Shown here one piece after another: positions 1 through 8,697 of a DNA stretch of 64,000 bases. Each line of letters begins with the position of its first letter. The first letter of the stretch is position 1. Source of the stretch: Candidatus Howiella intestinavium (GTDB lineage: Bacteria; Bacillota; Clostridia; Oscillospirales; Acutalibacteraceae); contig CAJFVX010000045.1 in the NCBI GenBank assembly GCA_904420585.1, positions 1 through 64,000 on the forward strand. The letters run 5' to 3'. A program made the position numbers and the translations under genes. The notes below the pieces were generated by a model. That model was not told the DNA's origin. It saw nothing but the letters and a program-made list of their open reading frames with translations, and ran no database searches.

Positions 1-116
1 CGTTAGTTTGGGTGTGGTAGCTTTATTCTAACGTTCTCAATCGCTTTTTTCTATCCCCTTGGTCTCACTTCTATTGTAACGCTACAGAATATACCGGGAA
101 AAAATAAATTTGGGCC

Positions 117-145
117 TTGATTTTTGAGAGAGGTTGTGCTATTAT
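117..145 (+). promoter_or_regulatory. Sigma-A-type promoter of the tRNA gene
   Basis: A -35 TTGATT (117-122) and -10 TATTAT (140-145) are separated by exactly 17 bases. The -10 ends 27 bases before the tRNA, as expected for a tRNA transcription unit. Bases 1-116 upstream hold no gene that I can support. Confidence 0.6.
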
Positions 146-172
146 TTTCAGGTACCGCAAAAGCGGTCAAGT

Positions 173-249
173 GCGCCAGTAGCTCAGCTGGATAGAGTGT
201 TTGACTACGAATCAAAAGGTCGGGGGTTCGAGTCCCTCCTGGCGCGCCA
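173..249 (+). tRNA. tRNA-Arg (anticodon ACG), CCA encoded
   Basis: A full cloverleaf is visible. The 7-bp acceptor stem pairs 173-179 (GCGCCAG) with 239-245 (CTGGCGC). The D-arm contains AGCTCAGCTGGATAGAG. The anticodon stem flanks loop CTACGAA, with anticodon ACG at 207-209, which is read as ICG and decodes CGN arginine codons. The T-arm carries GGTTCGAGTCC. Base 246 is the discriminator and CCA follows at 247-249. Confidence 0.97.
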
Positions 250-270
250 GCGGCAGACCGCCGCTTGCCA

Positions 271-302
271 AAAACGCACCTCACTTTTGTGAGGTGCGTT
301 TT
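271..302 (+). terminator. Intrinsic terminator after tRNA-Arg
   Basis: A perfect 14-bp hairpin (271-284 with 289-302) has loop TTTT and a 3' arm ending in TTTT. It sits 21 bases behind the tRNA 3' end. Confidence 0.85.
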
Positions 303-352
303 GGGTTGTATCCGCCTTTTGGCCGGATTTTTGTCAACCCTTCTCAAGTAAA

Positions 353-391
353 CCCCGCAAGCTGTATGTTCAAAGGCTTGCGGGGATTTTT
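353..391 (+). terminator. Second intrinsic terminator downstream of the tRNA
   Basis: A 10-bp stem CCCCGCAAGC/GCTTGCGGGG (353-362 with 376-385) is followed by ATTTTT. A weaker hairpin with a T-run lies just before it at about 309-332, so the tRNA is insulated from the next gene by two or three terminator-like structures. Confidence 0.75.
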
Positions 392-753
392 ACATTTGTA
401 TTGAATCGCCTGAATCTCGCTGAAAACCGGTAAAAATCGGGATGCTGCTGCGTATTATAGCTTAACCGTGTTCTGGCGGCACGGCCCCATTTCACCGCGC
501 CCCAATCCGGATACCACAACCAAAACAGCGGCTGTGCGTTTTTTCTTTCTGTTCATCCTCCCGGCTTACCCAGGCCCCTTTTACCTATCCGCCGGCCGGT
601 ATGGCGCAGGGGCGGGTGGATATTGTAATTCTATAAATTATTATTGTAATTTGTGAAATTGTATAGAAATAACGCGATATACATGATAACATATTATACA
701 TCACGTGCAACCGCACCGGAATAGAATACAATTTAGAAGAGAGGGTGGACAGC
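392..753. other. Gene-free upstream region of the rhamnosidase gene
   Basis: No convincing gene is present. Bases 619-720 are strongly AT-rich in this GC-rich genome and carry several TTGTNN and TATTAT/TATACA-like hexamers. The promoter of the next gene is probably here, but no single pair of hexamers is clearly best. The ribosome binding site GAAGAGAGGG ends at 745, 8 bases before TTG 754. Confidence 0.4.
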
Positions 754-3700
754 TTGAAAAAGTTAGCCGCGACGTTGATTGCAGCCGCTATGCTTACATC
801 CACTGTGTTTGGCCCCGGGGCCTCTGTGCTGGCGGCGGAAACGGGGACCGCCCCCAAGGCCCCCGCCAACACCAAGGTGGAACTGCTGGAACATCCCTAC
901 GGCATAAAGGAAAAGGACCCCTCCTTTTCCTGGGCCATGGTGGACGACGACCCCGACGAGGTGCAGACGGCCTACCGCATTGTGGTGGGCGCCACGGCCA
1001 GGGATATGCAGAACGGGTCCTATATAAAGGACACCGGCTGGGTGGACTCGGCCGATTCCACCTATGTGAAGGCGGGCTTGTCCGACCTGCTGCAGGACAA
1101 CAGCCTGTATTACTGGAGCGTCCAGCTGAAGGACAAGGACGGCCTGGAGAGCCCCCTGTCCGAGCCCCAGGCCTTTACCACGGCGGTAGGCGCCGGCTGG
1201 CAGAGCCGGGAGGGCATCTGGGTGGACCCCCATGCCGCCGGCGCCGATAGGGAGGACCCCTTCCAGAACCACGGATGGACCAACTACGCGGTGGAAATGG
1301 ACATAAGCTCCTCGGTGGCCCTGGGGGTTGTGTTCCGCGCCAAGGACAGCGCCAACGGCTATCTGATCCAGTTCCGCCCGGACAGCAACACCCTGAATCC
1401 CCATAAAATCAGCAATGGAAACGTGACGGCCTACGGCTCGGCCATTAAGCTTGCCGACAAGGGCATCCAATTGCCGGACGGCGAATTCTTCCGGGGGAAA
1501 ATCGCCGTTTACGGGGAGACTGCCACCGTATACGTGGACACCGGCGACGGGTGGAAGGAAGCCGGAACGACAACCTTTGACAGCGGGCTTTCCTACGGCT
1601 CCATCGGTTTCCGCCACGGCCGGAGCGAATGCGGGTATGTGGACAACATCGACGTATACCCCATTTCGGACGCGGCCGGCACCAAGGCGGGGGACAGCCT
1701 TTATACGGTGGACTTTGACGACGGGCAGATGCCGAAGGATTTTACCGAGGACAACAAATTCCGGGTGGAAGAGGGGGCTTTATACGTCCCCAACGGCACG
1801 GAAAACGGAAAGATTTCCACCATGATACGGCTGAACGCCTCGGCCGTCTATCCGGGGGAGGCCGTGGACCCGGAAATCGCCCCCAAGGGGAATTACGCCT
1901 TCCTGCGCAGCGAATTTAACCTGCGGGGCAAAAGCCAGGTGGAAAAGGCCATTGTAAGCGTCACGGCCAAATCCCCCGAGAGAAGCCGCCAGTATGTATA
2001 CAATCTGTATATTAACGGCCAATTTGTCGGCCTGGGCCCGGCCCGGTACGGAACCGATTTTGAAAGCGGCAGCCGGGTGCTGTACTACAACACCTATGAT
2101 GTGACCGATTTGCTGGCCGACGGCGAAAACGCCATAGGCGCCGTTTGCTATACCCAGAGCGAGCAGGCCTTCCTGTGCCAGATGACCGTCTTTTATAAGG
2201 ACGGCGGCAGCGAGGTTTTGGTCAACTCGGCCGACGGCAGCTGGAAGGCCATGGACGGGACGGCCGCCTTCGGGGACAGCGGCCAGAGCATCGGCACGGG
2301 CTTTTTCAACGCCGCCGCCGAGAACATCAACGCCGCCTTCTACCCCTGCGGCTGGGATACAGCGGGCTTTGATGATTCCGGCTGGACCACGCCGGTAAAC
2401 AAGGGGAATATAGATTCCGGTTTCCAATTAAACCCCTATGACGCCGACAATGTGAACCGCTACCTGCAGGATGCGGCGGTGGTGAAGGATATGGGGGACG
2501 GCCGCTGGTTTGTGGACCTGGGCAAGGAAATCGTGGGCGGCCTGCATCTGGAAATAAACAGCCCCGCATTCCAGGCCATCACCCTCCACTACGGCGAGGA
2601 GGGCAATGCCGAGACCGGCGACGTCCAGTGGAACATGAACACCGGCAACAAGTACGAGGAGACCTGGACCCTGAAGCAGGGGGAACAGACCATTGAAAAT
2701 ATCGGCATGAAAACCTTCCGCTATATTGAGATATTAAATGTTCCGGAAGGGGTGACGCTGACCAGGTCGGATGTGAAGGGCCTGGCCATGCGGCAGGATT
2801 TCAGCGAGGAGGAATCGGCTTTCCAATCCTCCGACGACCTGCTGAACCGGATTTACGACACCATGAAGTATACCGTCAAGGCCACCAACCAGGATTTGAT
2901 GGTGGACTCCCAGTCCCGGGAGCGGGGGGCCTACGAGGGGGACCTGCTTATCAACCAGATGTCCTCCTACTCCTTTGAGGATGACTACACCCTCTCCCGG
3001 TTTACCATGGAATGGCTCATAACCCACAGGACCTGGCCGGTGGAATATGTCATACTGATGGCGGGTTCGGTCTGGCAGGATTATCTCTACACCGGCAACA
3101 GGGACGCCATGACGGCCGCCTATGAAAAGCTGAAGTCCAACCTGGTGGACTGCGGCGCGGACAAAAACATTGTGGACATGGAGGACGGCGCCATCCTGGT
3201 CACCTCCAACGGCATATCCAGCGGCACCAACGCCCTGCTGGTGGACTGGCCGGCCTCCGAGCGGGACGGCTACGAATACGACGCGGCCTGGTACAATACC
3301 GTTATGAACGCCGTGACCTACGGCGGGTTTACGGACATGGCGAAAATCGCAGAGGAGCTGGGCCGGCGGGAGGACGCCCAGGCCTACAGGGAAAAGGCCG
3401 AAAAGCTGAAGGCCGGCATGCTGAAATACCTCTACGACCCCGAGATGGGGGCCATGCGGGACGGCCTGACCAGAGAAGGGGAGCCCATCGACCACTACGC
3501 CCAGCACGCCACGGCCTACGCCCTGGCAAACGGCGTATATGCGGATGGGGCCACGGCCGACAAGATGGCCGGCTACATCCGCAGCCAGGGGAAAATCCGC
3601 ATGAGCGTATACGGTTCCTATTTCCTGCTGGAGGGATTGTACCGGGCAGGGGCCGGGGATTTGGCCAACCAGCTGATGATGGACCGCAGCGCCCAGCCGG

Positions 3701-5472
3701 GGGACCGGACCTGGGCCTATATGATTGACACCCTGGGCGCCACCATCACCGCAGAGGCCTGGAACGAAACCAATAAACCCAATATGACCTATTCCCATCC
3801 CTGGGGCTCCGCCCCCGGCAGCCAGATTGTCCGGGGCATCTTCGGCATCCAGCCCACAGCCCCCGGCTACGGCGAATTCCAGGTGAAACTGCAGCCGGCG
3901 GGTCTGGAGTACGCCTCGGTCAAAATCCCCACCCTGCGGGGAAGCGTGCAGGCCTCCTTTGACACAAGGGACCCCGCCAGCGCCATCACCGCCACTGTGG
4001 TGATTCCGGCCAATACGAAAGCGGCCGTCATGGTGCCCTCCATGGGCCAGGACCACGGCTATCTTTCGGTGGACGGCCGGCTCATACAGGCGGATATCAC
4101 GGATGGCTATTACAGCGTGGAGCTGGGTTCGGGCAGCCACACGGTGGCCGTCCCCACGCCGGGCAAGCTGACGGCCGGCCCCTCCGACCCCGCCAAGTCC
4201 TATGTGGGGCAGACGGATAGGGTCAAGGCCACCTTTACCACGGCCGCCGGGGAGGAAATGGACGCGGCCGATGCGGGCAGCCTAAGCTATGTTTCCAGCA
4301 ATCCGGAAGCCGTTTCAGTGGACGGCGAGGGCAATCTTTCCTACAACGCCGCGGGCACCGCCACCATCACCGTGACGGCCCAACTGCAGGATATGGATAT
4401 GCAGGGCATACCGGTGTCCTATACCGCTTCCGCCAGCTTTACCGTCACCTGTGCGGTGGCAAAGATTCAGGACGTATACATTTCGGTGGAGGGGGATTTG
4501 TACCCGGGCTCCACCGCGAAAGCCGCGCTCAAGGGCCTGCTGGAATCGGGGGACGAGATAGATTTACAGGCGGATTCCTTTGCGGCGGACAATCCGGCGG
4601 CCTTTACGGTGGACGAAAAGGGCACCCTGACCGGCGCAGCGCCGGGACAGGGCCGGCTGACCGCCGACACTTCCGATGGCATCTATAACCTTACAGAGGA
4701 CTTTGCCCTGGACCGCTTTGTCTATGAGGAAATGTACAGGGATACCTTTGACGACGGCGGCAGCACCCTGGCCGGCCTGCAGGTGGAGGAGGGCGCGGCC
4801 GTGGCAGATAACGGCGACAAGGTGTTTTATAATACCGGGGAAGCAAAGCAGTGGACGGATTACACCGTTACCGCCAGGGTGAAGATCACCGCCAACGCGG
4901 CCAACATCACCTTCCGCACCACCGACGAAAATACCTTCTATCTCTGGCAGTTCCGTTCGGATACGGGTACTTTGAAAACCCACGTCTTCAGTTCCGCCCA
5001 CGGGGATTCGGGCTATGCCGTGCTGGGTGAATACCGCATTCCCGGCCTGCAGGCCAATGGGTACAACGACATCCTCATCCGGGTGGAAGGGGATAGATTC
5101 ACCACCTATGTAAACGGGGAGCTGGCAAACGTCACATACAATGACGAACTGACCCACGGCAGCGTCGGCGTGCGCAACGGCAGCAGCGAAAGTTTTTTGC
5201 TGGATGAGATATTCGTGGGCGAAACCCGGGTGGCGGCAGCCCTGGACCTGACCGTAGAGGAAGCGGTGCAAAGGGTCGAAAAGGGCGATATGAACGGCGA
5301 CGGCGCCATAGACATTCGGGACGTCATGGAGGCCTGCCGCGTCCTGGCCCGGAAAAGTACCGGCGACGAACCCAACGACCAGGAAATGGAACGGGGGGAC
5401 ATGAACGAGGACGGCCGCTTCCTGATTGATGACATCATGTCAATCTGCCGGGTGCTGGCGAGGGTCGGCTAA
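754..5472 (+). CDS. Secreted GH78-type alpha-L-rhamnosidase with dockerin
   Basis: About 1572 aa, probably releasing terminal L-rhamnose from pectic or glycosylated substrates outside the cell. The start is taken as TTG 754, giving MKKLAATLIAAAMLTS, a signal peptide; GTG 745 overlaps the ribosome binding site. Modules in order: Fn3-like domain (about 40-145), LamG/concanavalin-like domain (160-310), rhamnosidase N-terminal jelly roll (385-570), second beta domain (590-680), alpha/alpha-barrel catalytic domain (690-1040, with SRERGAYEGD in the place of the family acid loop), rhamnosidase C domain containing YSHPWGSAPGS, Big-like domains (1145-1310), a second LamG-like domain (1330-1480), and a type I dockerin with two Ca-binding loops (NGDGAIDIRD, NEDGRFLIDD). 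The family and modules come from motif recognition; the exact substrate is inferred. Confidence 0.88.
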   Translation: MKKLAATLIAAAMLTSTVFGPGASVLAAETGTAPKAPANTKVELLEHPYGIKEKDPSFSWAMVDDDPDEVQTAYRIVVGATARDMQNGSYIKDTGWVDSADSTYVKAGLSDLLQDNSLYYWSVQLKDKDGLESPLSEPQAFTTAVGAGWQSREGIWVDPHAAGADREDPFQNHGWTNYAVEMDISSSVALGVVFRAKDSANGYLIQFRPDSNTLNPHKISNGNVTAYGSAIKLADKGIQLPDGEFFRGKIAVYGETATVYVDTGDGWKEAGTTTFDSGLSYGSIGFRHGRSECGYVDNIDVYPISDAAGTKAGDSLYTVDFDDGQMPKDFTEDNKFRVEEGALYVPNGTENGKISTMIRLNASAVYPGEAVDPEIAPKGNYAFLRSEFNLRGKSQVEKAIVSVTAKSPERSRQYVYNLYINGQFVGLGPARYGTDFESGSRVLYYNTYDVTDLLADGENAIGAVCYTQSEQAFLCQMTVFYKDGGSEVLVNSADGSWKAMDGTAAFGDSGQSIGTGFFNAAAENINAAFYPCGWDTAGFDDSGWTTPVNKGNIDSGFQLNPYDADNVNRYLQDAAVVKDMGDGRWFVDLGKEIVGGLHLEINSPAFQAITLHYGEEGNAETGDVQWNMNTGNKYEETWTLKQGEQTIENIGMKTFRYIEILNVPEGVTLTRSDVKGLAMRQDFSEEESAFQSSDDLLNRIYDTMKYTVKATNQDLMVDSQSRERGAYEGDLLINQMSSYSFEDDYTLSRFTMEWLITHRTWPVEYVILMAGSVWQDYLYTGNRDAMTAAYEKLKSNLVDCGADKNIVDMEDGAILVTSNGISSGTNALLVDWPASERDGYEYDAAWYNTVMNAVTYGGFTDMAKIAEELGRREDAQAYREKAEKLKAGMLKYLYDPEMGAMRDGLTREGEPIDHYAQHATAYALANGVYADGATADKMAGYIRSQGKIRMSVYGSYFLLEGLYRAGAGDLANQLMMDRSAQPGDRTWAYMIDTLGATITAEAWNETNKPNMTYSHPWGSAPGSQIVRGIFGIQPTAPGYGEFQVKLQPAGLEYASVKIPTLRGSVQASFDTRDPASAITATVVIPANTKAAVMVPSMGQDHGYLSVDGRLIQADITDGYYSVELGSGSHTVAVPTPGKLTAGPSDPAKSYVGQTDRVKATFTTAAGEEMDAADAGSLSYVSSNPEAVSVDGEGNLSYNAAGTATITVTAQLQDMDMQGIPVSYTASASFTVTCAVAKIQDVYISVEGDLYPGSTAKAALKGLLESGDEIDLQADSFAADNPAAFTVDEKGTLTGAAPGQGRLTADTSDGIYNLTEDFALDRFVYEEMYRDTFDDGGSTLAGLQVEEGAAVADNGDKVFYNTGEAKQWTDYTVTARVKITANAANITFRTTDENTFYLWQFRSDTGTLKTHVFSSAHGDSGYAVLGEYRIPGLQANGYNDILIRVEGDRFTTYVNGELANVTYNDELTHGSVGVRNGSSESFLLDEIFVGETRVAAALDLTVEEAVQRVEKGDMNGDGAIDIRDVMEACRVLARKSTGDEPNDQEMERGDMNEDGRFLIDDIMSICRVLARVG

Positions 5473-5531
5473 AGGCCGGCTGCAAAATCAGAAGGCCGGA
5501 GCGGCTTGCGTAAAACACATGGGGCAATGAT

Positions 5532-5586
5532 AAAAAACCGGCGCCCCGGGAAGATGTTTTGACTTCCCGGGGCGCCGGTTTCTTTC
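5532..5586. terminator. Strong bidirectional terminator
   Basis: A 19-bp GC-rich stem (5535-5553 with 5563-5581) is preceded by an A-run and followed by TTTCTTTC. It can end both the rhamnosidase (+) and the converging AraC gene (-). Confidence 0.88.
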
Positions 5587-5606
5587 TGTTTTATCTGTGT
5601 TTTCCC

Positions 5607-6461
5607 CTATTCCTTCCCGGCGTCCCGCCGGGCGTCGGCCTGGGGGGTGGAGGAGAAGCGGAGCCGGTAGGCCCGGTAGAAGGCCGAGTAGTCCCCGAAG
5701 CCGCAGGAGCGGCTGGCCTCCTCGGCCGTCTCGCCCGCCCGGATTTTCTCCCGGGCGGCCACCAGCCGCTTGGCCGATACATATTTCCACACCGTGGTGC
5801 CGGTGGCCTGGCGGAACAGCCGGTTGATGTGGGTGGCGCTCATGTGGAAGTGCTCGCTGATGGAGGACACCGATATCTCCTCAAAAAGGTGCTTGTTGAT
5901 ATAGTCCAGCAGCTGGCCGGACAGGGCGGTGGGCACCGTCTTTTCCTCCTTCAGGTTCCGCCGCCGCCAGGCCAGGTCCAGTTCCGACAGGAAGGTCATG
6001 AGATGGATGTGGATATACCCCGGCTCGTCGAAGCTGTCTTCCGCGTTGCGGCCGATGGCGGTGAGGGCGTCGCACCCTAAGGAGGAGGCGAAATGTTCCC
6101 TGTGGTACTGGTTATAGGTCCCGATTTTCCGGCCAAAAAAGGGGGTCAGCAGGGGGCCGCAGTCGGGGAAAAACTGGCTTAGGTACTCTCGGGTAAAGTG
6201 GACGGTCACCCGCTCGTGGGGGGCCGGCCCGTCGATGATGGGCATGTGGGTCTCGGCCGGCCGCATAATCAGCACGTCCCCCGGCTGCACGCCGTAGAGG
6301 TTGCCCTCCACCGAAAACCGCACCTGCCCCGACAGGATGTAGTTGACCTCCAGCATGTCGTGGGTGTGGACGCTGAACCGCTGGGCTTTGGGCGGCGTGC
6401 TCACCTTGTAGTCGTACCAGAAGCTTTGCCCCACGTGATAGGAGTAGAGCACCTTGTCCAT
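5607..6461 (-). CDS. AraC-family transcriptional regulator
   Basis: 284 aa. The N-terminal half is a cupin-like effector domain (about 25-110; HTHDMLEVNYILSGQ and QPGDVLIMRP are typical of the AraC arm). The C-terminal half (about 180-280) carries two helix-turn-helix motifs, the second being the conserved GFGDYSAFYRAYR segment. Such regulators usually sense a sugar and activate a nearby glycoside-hydrolase gene. It converges on the rhamnosidase and lies 16 bases behind the methylase gene, so it is probably co-transcribed with it. ATG 6461 has AGGGGGGAC upstream. Control of the rhamnosidase is inference from proximity. Confidence 0.9.
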   Translation of the reverse strand: MDKVLYSYHVGQSFWYDYKVSTPPKAQRFSVHTHDMLEVNYILSGQVRFSVEGNLYGVQPGDVLIMRPAETHMPIIDGPAPHERVTVHFTREYLSQFFPDCGPLLTPFFGRKIGTYNQYHREHFASSLGCDALTAIGRNAEDSFDEPGYIHIHLMTFLSELDLAWRRRNLKEEKTVPTALSGQLLDYINKHLFEEISVSSISEHFHMSATHINRLFRQATGTTVWKYVSAKRLVAAREKIRAGETAEEASRSCGFGDYSAFYRAYRLRFSSTPQADARRDAGKE

Positions 6462-6477
6462 ATCCCCGTCCCCCCTT

Positions 6478-7548
6478 TTAAAAATTGGATATGAGCAGCT
6501 CCTTTATCCGCCCCCGGGCCCGGCTGTCGCTGTTTATCATGCGGGCCGCCTCCACCCGTTCTATCCGCCAGGCGGCGTAGAGGGTGTCGAAAAAGGCGTC
6601 CGACGGGTCGGCGTTGCGGGGGTCGGAATTGCTGATGAGGACTTTGGCCCCCCGTTCTCCCATCTCGCCGGCGAACCGGGCCAATTCGGCCTGCTCGGCG
6701 TCCAGAAACTGGTTTTCGGTGTAGGCTGTGAAGCTGGCCGTCCGGGTAATGGGACGGTAGGGCGGGTCGAAATAGACAAAGGTGTCCCGGTCGATAAAGG
6801 ACGCCGCCTCCCGGTAGTCCCCGCAGACGATTTTTACCCCCCGCAGCTTTTGGGATACGGCCAGCAGATTCTCCCTATCGCAGATAAGGGGGTTTTTGTA
6901 GGCCCCCATGGGCACGTTGAAAAATCCCTTCCGGTTCACCCGGTAGAGGCCGTTGAAGCAGGTCCGGTTTAAAAATACCAGCAGGGCAGCCTTTTCCAAA
7001 CGCGCCCGCTCCCCTTCCCCGATTTCCAGGGCGTTATAGCGGTCCCGGGCGGCCGTGTAGCAGGCCTTGCGCCCGGCCGTATCCAGGGGGAGGAAGGCTT
7101 GCTGCATCTCCTCCAGGATTTCCATCAGGGGGCCGGCCCCGTCCCGGATAACCCGGTAAGCGTTGATGAGGGCGGGATTGCTGTCGCTGATATAGACGGC
7201 TTCCGGCGCGTATTTGTCCAGGATGTCGAAGAGCACCGCCCCGCCCCCTACGAAAGGTTCGGCGTATTTGACCGTATGGCCGTGGGCAAAGGGGTAGTAT
7301 TTCCCGATTTCGCCCAGCAGCTGCCCCTTGCCCCCGGCCCATTTGAGAAAGGGTCTTACCCGCCGGCCGTCCTTCTTCTCCCGCCCTTCCCTGCGGCCAT
7401 CCTCCGGCTTTTCGGCGGCCCGGGGGATAAGCCACATATTCCCCACCCGTTCGGCCCCGGCAATCCGGTTTTCGGCGCAGAGCACGGTCACCCGCCGCTG
7501 GGAAATCCCCCATTTTTCGGCGGCCTCTTTTGCGGACATATATTCCAT
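6478..7548 (-). CDS. Dam-type DNA adenine methylase with N-terminal HTH domain
   Basis: 356 aa, a D12-class N6-adenine methyltransferase. The start is ATG 7548, with AGAAGGAG 9 bases upstream; a longer frame to 7617 lacks a ribosome binding site. Residues 4-45 (SAKEAAEKWGISQRRVTVLC) form an excisionase/MerR-like HTH and are followed by a charged linker. The methylase shows FLKWAGGKGQLL (motif X), EPFVGGGAVLFD (SAM-binding motif I) and FDPPY (catalytic motif IV). No restriction gene is adjacent, so it looks like an orphan methylase. It is first in an operon with the AraC gene. Target sequence unknown; a GATC-like site is only a guess from the family. Confidence 0.9.
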   Translation of the reverse strand: MEYMSAKEAAEKWGISQRRVTVLCAENRIAGAERVGNMWLIPRAAEKPEDGRREGREKKDGRRVRPFLKWAGGKGQLLGEIGKYYPFAHGHTVKYAEPFVGGGAVLFDILDKYAPEAVYISDSNPALINAYRVIRDGAGPLMEILEEMQQAFLPLDTAGRKACYTAARDRYNALEIGEGERARLEKAALLVFLNRTCFNGLYRVNRKGFFNVPMGAYKNPLICDRENLLAVSQKLRGVKIVCGDYREAASFIDRDTFVYFDPPYRPITRTASFTAYTENQFLDAEQAELARFAGEMGERGAKVLISNSDPRNADPSDAFFDTLYAAWRIERVEAARMINSDSRARGRIKELLISNF

Positions 7549-7582
7549 GGCGGCGACTCCTTCTGTTGGTATTATCATTGCA

Positions 7583-7611
7583 ATTATATTCCAAATCCGG
7601 AATAATCGCAA
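7583..7611 (-). promoter_or_regulatory. Promoter of the methylase-araC operon
   Basis: On the minus strand, -35 TTGCGA (7606-7611) and -10 TATAAT (7583-7588) are separated by 17 bases, 34 bases before ATG 7548. Confidence 0.65.
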
Positions 7612-7706
7612 TACCATAAGGCCGCCGGCAGGGACCGGAATCCCGGTTTTCTTCCAGTATACATCATTATGTTCAAAATTGCAAATAATAAAGTTGTTTA
7701 TTGCAA

Positions 7707-7735
7707 TTGAATAGGAATTTTATACATGTTATCCT
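7707..7735 (+). promoter_or_regulatory. Candidate promoter of the GH105/cohesin operon
   Basis: TTGAAT (7707-7712), a 17-base spacer and TATCCT (7730-7735) lie in the AT-rich stretch 63 bases before the start at 7799. Other hexamers in this stretch could also serve. Confidence 0.4.
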
Positions 7736-7798
7736 ATAGACAGCGGCAGGTAAGAAAGAAGCATACCTGCAACACAGCAAACGTAAGGAGGCAGGGAG

Positions 7799-8656
7799 AT
7801 GAAGATAAGCAAACGACTGCTGGCATGGGCGCTGTCCCTGGTCATTACGGCCTCGGCGGGGATACCGGCCGCAGCCAGCGAGACCGGGCTGCCGGGAGAC
7901 ATGAACGGGGACGGCCGTGTGACGGCCGCCGACGCCGTGCTGCTGCGGCAGCGGATTCTGAAGGGCGGCGCGGCCGGCCGGAGCCTAAGCGCCGGCGACC
8001 TGGACGGCGACGGCAGCGCCGATGACCGGGACCTGCGTATCCTGCTGCAAAGGCTGGATATTCTGGAGGGCGACGTAAACGGGGATGGCAGCGTGGACCA
8101 AAGGGATGTCAACGCCATCCGCACCTGCATGGCGACGGATACGGCCACCGACGCGCAGCTGGCCGCCGGCGACCTGGACGGCAGCGGCGCATTTACCGCC
8201 CTGGACGCCATGCTTCTGCGCAAACTTCTGAAGGAACCGGCCCCGCAGCCCGGCGGCGAAACCGGGCAGAACGCGGCGGGCATGTCCACCTACACCGCCG
8301 TGGTGGAGAACCCCTCCGACGCGGCGTCCATCACCCTTATGAGCCGTGACCGGGTGGTGTCCACGGCCACCGACCAACTCACCTGCGGCCCCCTGGAATA
8401 CGGCGACACCATCGCCATCCAGTCGGATTACCAGTACTTCTGGGTGGAGCTGTCCGAAGACATGGGCCCGGCCCTCCTCTACGCCGAGGACGGCAACTTT
8501 TCCTTCCAGGTACCCCAGACGGGCGAGGCCTATCCCGACGGCATCTGGGGCCGGTCGGAATATACCGTCAAGGCCCGGCCGGCCACCGACGAGGAAGTGG
8601 CCGAACGCCGAACCTGGCCCTCAATCCCTATGACTTTATCTACGCCGACGAGATAA
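7799..8656 (+). CDS. N-terminal part of a frameshifted dockerin/GH105 protein
   Basis: ATG 7799 follows AAGGAGG with good spacing. The product starts with a signal peptide (MKISKRLLAWALSLVITAS) and then four EF-hand-like dockerin loops at about residues 32-146 (NGDGRVTAAD, DGDGSADDRD, NGDGSVDQRD, DGSGAFTALD), that is, two dockerin modules at the N terminus. A beta-rich segment (about 160-270) follows. The frame is then lost near 8604-8612: the last ten or so residues up to the stop at 8656 do not look coding, while the +1-shifted frame continues NLALNPYDFIYADEINQYD without a break. One base appears to be missing. Original protein about 1820 aa. Confidence 0.85.
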   Translation: MKISKRLLAWALSLVITASAGIPAAASETGLPGDMNGDGRVTAADAVLLRQRILKGGAAGRSLSAGDLDGDGSADDRDLRILLQRLDILEGDVNGDGSVDQRDVNAIRTCMATDTATDAQLAAGDLDGSGAFTALDAMLLRKLLKEPAPQPGGETGQNAAGMSTYTAVVENPSDAASITLMSRDRVVSTATDQLTCGPLEYGDTIAIQSDYQYFWVELSEDMGPALLYAEDGNFSFQVPQTGEAYPDGIWGRSEYTVKARPATDEEVAERRTWPSIPMTLSTPTR

Positions 8657-8697
8657 ACCAGTACGACGCGGACACGGCCGACCTTGTAAACAATTCT

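Noticed and set aside
51-347. 98-residue open frame on the minus strand across the tRNA
   Set aside because: It contains GTRTPDLLIRSQTLYPAELL, the well-known artefact read antisense to a tRNA gene.
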